In this document: positions 5,660-7,471 of the stretch, piece by piece
Layout of the letters: each line of letters starts with the position of its first letter
Numbering within the stretch: the stretch's first letter is position 1
The notes under the pieces: generated by a model
What the model saw: the letters and a program-made list of their open reading frames with translations, nothing else
Database searches by the model: none
Told to the model about the DNA's origin: nothing
DNA from: Candidatus Kerfeldbacteria bacterium
GTDB lineage: Bacteria; Patescibacteriota; Patescibacteriia; Veblenbacterales; UBA10138
Length of the DNA: 7,471 nucleotides
NCBI GenBank assembly: GCA_016217875.1
Contig: JACRFN010000078.1
Location: 1-7,471 of the forward strand
Direction: 5' to 3'
Made by a program: the position numbers and the translations under genes

Positions 5660-6784
5660 TCACTTTATCTCCACTTTCTGCCCCTTAGTTTCAGTGGGGT
5701 TGACTTCCGATTTACTGACATCATTTGGAGTTTGAACTTTATCATTGGTAATTGCTCCTTCAGTACTCGCGCCCGAGGGCCTGCCGGCCTTATCAGTTTT
5801 GTCGGTTTTATCCGTAGCCTCGTCGCCAGCTACTTTTTTCACGGCCGCTTCGCTTTTTAAGGCAATAGTTTCACTCTCTTCCAATTTTTGCAAAGCCAAA
5901 GTAAATTCCTTTTTTTGCACCAGTTCTTTGGCCTCACTCAATGTTTGCTTGGCCTGGCGTGAAGCTTCTTTAACCGGCACAATCGCCTCTTTATCCTCCA
6001 GCACTACCCGCGGCGCTTGCATATTAACAGGCAATTTAACCAACCTTACCTCCACCCCTTCCAGCCGAGCTTGAACCTTGGCAATTTGTTGGTTTAATCT
6101 TTCGGTTACTGGTGATTCAGCCGCCTGATTATTAGAGGCGTTGACTAATAAAGCTAAGGTGCGGCTGGACAATTTCTCGGTTAAGGCCAAGGAAACGCTG
6201 TAAGCCGGTTCAATGGTGGTATCAACCGGCAGCTGCCTAAGCTGGGCTAACAAAGTTTGGCTGGCTGAATCGTAGGTGGCGGCTAATTTGCCATCTTGGG
6301 ATAAACTCTGCAAACTGGCCTGGGCAAAAAATAAATTAATATTATAGTCGCGCAATAAATCAGCGCGCACTGGTTCGCTCTTGACGGCCGCGCTTTCCGC
6401 TAAACGACGGCTGGCTAATTTAAGATAGAAAACTCCCTGCCCCTCAGTAGTGTTGCGGAAAGATAATTCAGTCCGCTCGGACAAGCGCTTTAGAGCGTAC
6501 AAATAATTACCCGGCAAACTTTGGTTCATGGCTTGGGTGAAAGGCACGGCCCCAAAAAGCACCAGGAGCAAAGTTAAAGTGGCTGGCACTAAACGCACCG
6601 GCGCTAGGGCATAACGAAAATTATTCAAGCCGAGCCACAGGCGTTCAGTAAAACCATATGAGGTTTGCGGAGCGGCACTAATGGAATTCAGCAAACGCTC
6701 CTTGGTCTGCTCACGCCAAACCACCGGCGCGTGACGCCGGGTTTTGAGTTCCCTGAGTTGGTTAATAAGCTGACGTGAGGACAT
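5660..6784 (-). CDS. DUF5667-like single-span membrane protein, candidate anti-sigma partner
   Basis: 374 residues. Residues 1-60 are polar and basic (LINQLRELKTRR..., then WREQTKERLLNSI) and probably cytoplasmic. A single membrane segment spans about 61-84 (RLVPATLTLLLVLFGAVPF). Directly after it comes the DUF5667-type signature SLPGNYLYALKRLSERTELS (89-108) and LKLASRRLAESAAV (121-134). The outer part continues with helices and a charged coiled-coil-like stretch (about 270-316), then a low-complexity Lys/Thr/Asp tail (320-374, with DKTDKTDK). It follows the ECF sigma gene by 53 bp on the same strand. By position and topology it probably sequesters or tunes that sigma factor. It lacks the HxxxCxxC zinc motif of ZAS anti-sigma domains (no cysteine at all). 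No Shine-Dalgarno is visible; the ATG is the only good start. It ends in TGA. Anti-sigma function is inferred. Confidence 0.75.
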   Translation of the reverse strand: MSSRQLINQLRELKTRRHAPVVWREQTKERLLNSISAAPQTSYGFTERLWLGLNNFRYALAPVRLVPATLTLLLVLFGAVPFTQAMNQSLPGNYLYALKRLSERTELSFRNTTEGQGVFYLKLASRRLAESAAVKSEPVRADLLRDYNINLFFAQASLQSLSQDGKLAATYDSASQTLLAQLRQLPVDTTIEPAYSVSLALTEKLSSRTLALLVNASNNQAAESPVTERLNQQIAKVQARLEGVEVRLVKLPVNMQAPRVVLEDKEAIVPVKEASRQAKQTLSEAKELVQKKEFTLALQKLEESETIALKSEAAVKKVAGDEATDKTDKTDKAGRPSGASTEGAITNDKVQTPNDVSKSEVNPTETKGQKVEIK

Positions 6785-6837
6785 AAGAAATTCAAAATGT
6801 AAAAATCAAAATGGAAAATGTGAATCTTAATTAAACT
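6785..6837. other. AT-rich linker between the sigma and membrane-protein genes
   Basis: 53 bp of purine-rich TTCAAAATG / AAAATCAAAATGG-type sequence, similar in style to the AT-rich tracts around the four-helix-bundle gene. No ribosome binding site for the downstream gene and no terminator are visible, so co-transcription of the two genes is likely. Confidence 0.4.
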
Positions 6838-7377
6838 CTAAGTCTGCGGCTCGCCAACGAGCTTTTTCAATTCCTGCAAAGCGCGATGGAGTATAACGCG
6901 CGTAGCCGCCGGCGACTTATTAATAATGCGGGCAATCTCGCGTGGCTTAAAACCTTCAATATGGGCCAGCACCACTACTTCTTGCCATTCGGGTTTAAGT
7001 TTATAAATGGCCAATTCAACTTCCGACAAATTAACTTCGCTCGACAGCGGTTTGGCATCTTTAACCTCGGCGGCTTGCTCCAACGGCAAAGTTTCCTGAG
7101 CTGAACGATAATAATCAACAATCAAGTTGCGCGCCATCTGATAAACAAAGGCCTGCAGATTGTTAATGCGAACATCGTTCTTGGATACGCTTTGCCAAAG
7201 TTTTAAAAATAGTTCCGAGGTTATGTCTTGGGCTTGTTCCTGGCTCGGCACGCGAAAGCGCACAAAGCGGAACAGGGCATCCACATAACGGTCATAAACT
7301 TTAGCAAACGCCGCTTCGTCGCCGTGGCGTATTTTAAACAGCAGGATTTCCTCTTCTATTCGGCGTGATGTTTGCAT
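6838..7377 (-). CDS. ECF-type (sigma-70 family) RNA polymerase sigma factor
   Basis: 179 residues, the usual size for an extracytoplasmic-function sigma factor with only regions 2 and 4. Region 2 covers about 20-91: AFAKVYDRYVDALFRFVRF, then the core-binding/-10 helix AQDITSELFLKLWQ (49-62) and FVYQMARNLIVDYYR (77-91). A linker (92-118) leads to region 4 (about 120-173): LKPEWQEVVVLAHIEGFKPR, then the helix-turn-helix EIARIINKSPAATRVILHRA that reads the -35 element. It directs RNA polymerase to a dedicated promoter set. The gene is followed by a DUF5667-like membrane protein, the likely controller. No Shine-Dalgarno precedes the ATG; an ECF-like promoter ends 7 nt before it, so the mRNA may be leaderless. 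The exact ECF group cannot be assigned by eye. Confidence 0.92.
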   Translation of the reverse strand: MQTSRRIEEEILLFKIRHGDEAAFAKVYDRYVDALFRFVRFRVPSQEQAQDITSELFLKLWQSVSKNDVRINNLQAFVYQMARNLIVDYYRSAQETLPLEQAAEVKDAKPLSSEVNLSEVELAIYKLKPEWQEVVVLAHIEGFKPREIARIINKSPAATRVILHRALQELKKLVGEPQT

Positions 7378-7384
7378 ATATTAA

Positions 7385-7411
7385 GACGCTAAAATAGGCC
7401 TAATCGTTACA
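7385..7411 (-). promoter_or_regulatory. Candidate ECF promoter upstream of the sigma gene (autoregulation)
   Basis: On the minus strand TGTAAC (7406-7411), a 17-nt spacer, and CGTC (7385-7388) match the ECF promoter form known from Bacillus sigma-X/M/W-type factors (TGWAAC, 16-17 nt, CGTC/CGTA). The CGTC ends 7 nt before the sigma ATG, so the start of transcription would fall on or next to the start codon. ECF genes commonly drive their own promoter. Inference from motif and position only. Confidence 0.4.
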
Positions 7412-7424
7412 ATCAATAAGCTAT

Positions 7425-7453
7425 ACTCTAACCTAAATTACCCTATTTAGCAA
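7425..7453 (-). promoter_or_regulatory. Weak candidate housekeeping promoter upstream of the sigma gene
   Basis: Minus strand TTGCTA (7448-7453), 17 nt, TAGAGT (7425-7430): each hexamer matches the sigma-70 consensus at four of six positions. It would give a leader of about 40 nt. Such matches are common by chance in AT-rich DNA, so this is only an alternative to the ECF-type site. Confidence 0.2.
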
Positions 7454-7471
7454 GTAATTACAGGCTATTTT

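Overview
The window looks like chromosomal DNA of a Candidate Phyla Radiation (Patescibacteria) bacterium, most likely a Parcubacteria-type lineage. I infer this from three things: a giant cysteine-free surface protein with the N-terminal repeat module I associate with that group, a free-standing four-helix-bundle (23S intervening-sequence type) gene, and abundant short GC-rich hairpin repeats joined by AT-rich linkers. TGA acts as a stop (end of the DUF5667 gene), so the Gracilibacteria/SR1 code is unlikely. No rRNA, tRNA or taxon-diagnostic housekeeping gene is present, so the lineage call stays soft.

All four convincing genes lie on the minus strand. Reading in the direction of transcription (from high to low coordinates): an ECF-type sigma factor (6838-7377); a single-span membrane protein with a DUF5667-like domain (5660-6784), probably the sigma factor's anti-sigma or signalling partner; a four-helix-bundle protein (5221-5574) flanked by imperfect inverted AT-rich repeats; a 0.87-kb gene-poor stretch packed with palindromes (4348-5220); and a 1286-residue S-layer-like secreted protein (487-4347). 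The last 480 bases hold a mosaic of REP-like palindromes, including an exact 110-bp duplication.

The sigma factor and membrane protein probably form one regulatory unit. Directly upstream of the sigma gene is a good match to an ECF promoter (TGTAAC, 17 nt, CGTC). It is placed so that transcription would start at or next to the ATG, giving an auto-regulated, leaderless mRNA; the sigma gene has no Shine-Dalgarno sequence, which fits. The S-layer-like gene is the only one with a visible Shine-Dalgarno. It is bracketed by same-orientation copies of a REP-like element and ends in three tandem TAA stops followed by hairpins, which suggests a separately expressed transcription unit. Its protein is built from three short N-terminal repeats and six beta-sandwich repeats of about 150 residues; the fifth repeat appears to be interrupted by a phage-structural-protein-type module.

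The least explained part is the palindrome cluster at about 4637-5054. Two of its hairpins pair better as plus-strand RNA, so an unrecognised structured RNA or a decayed mobile element are both possible.
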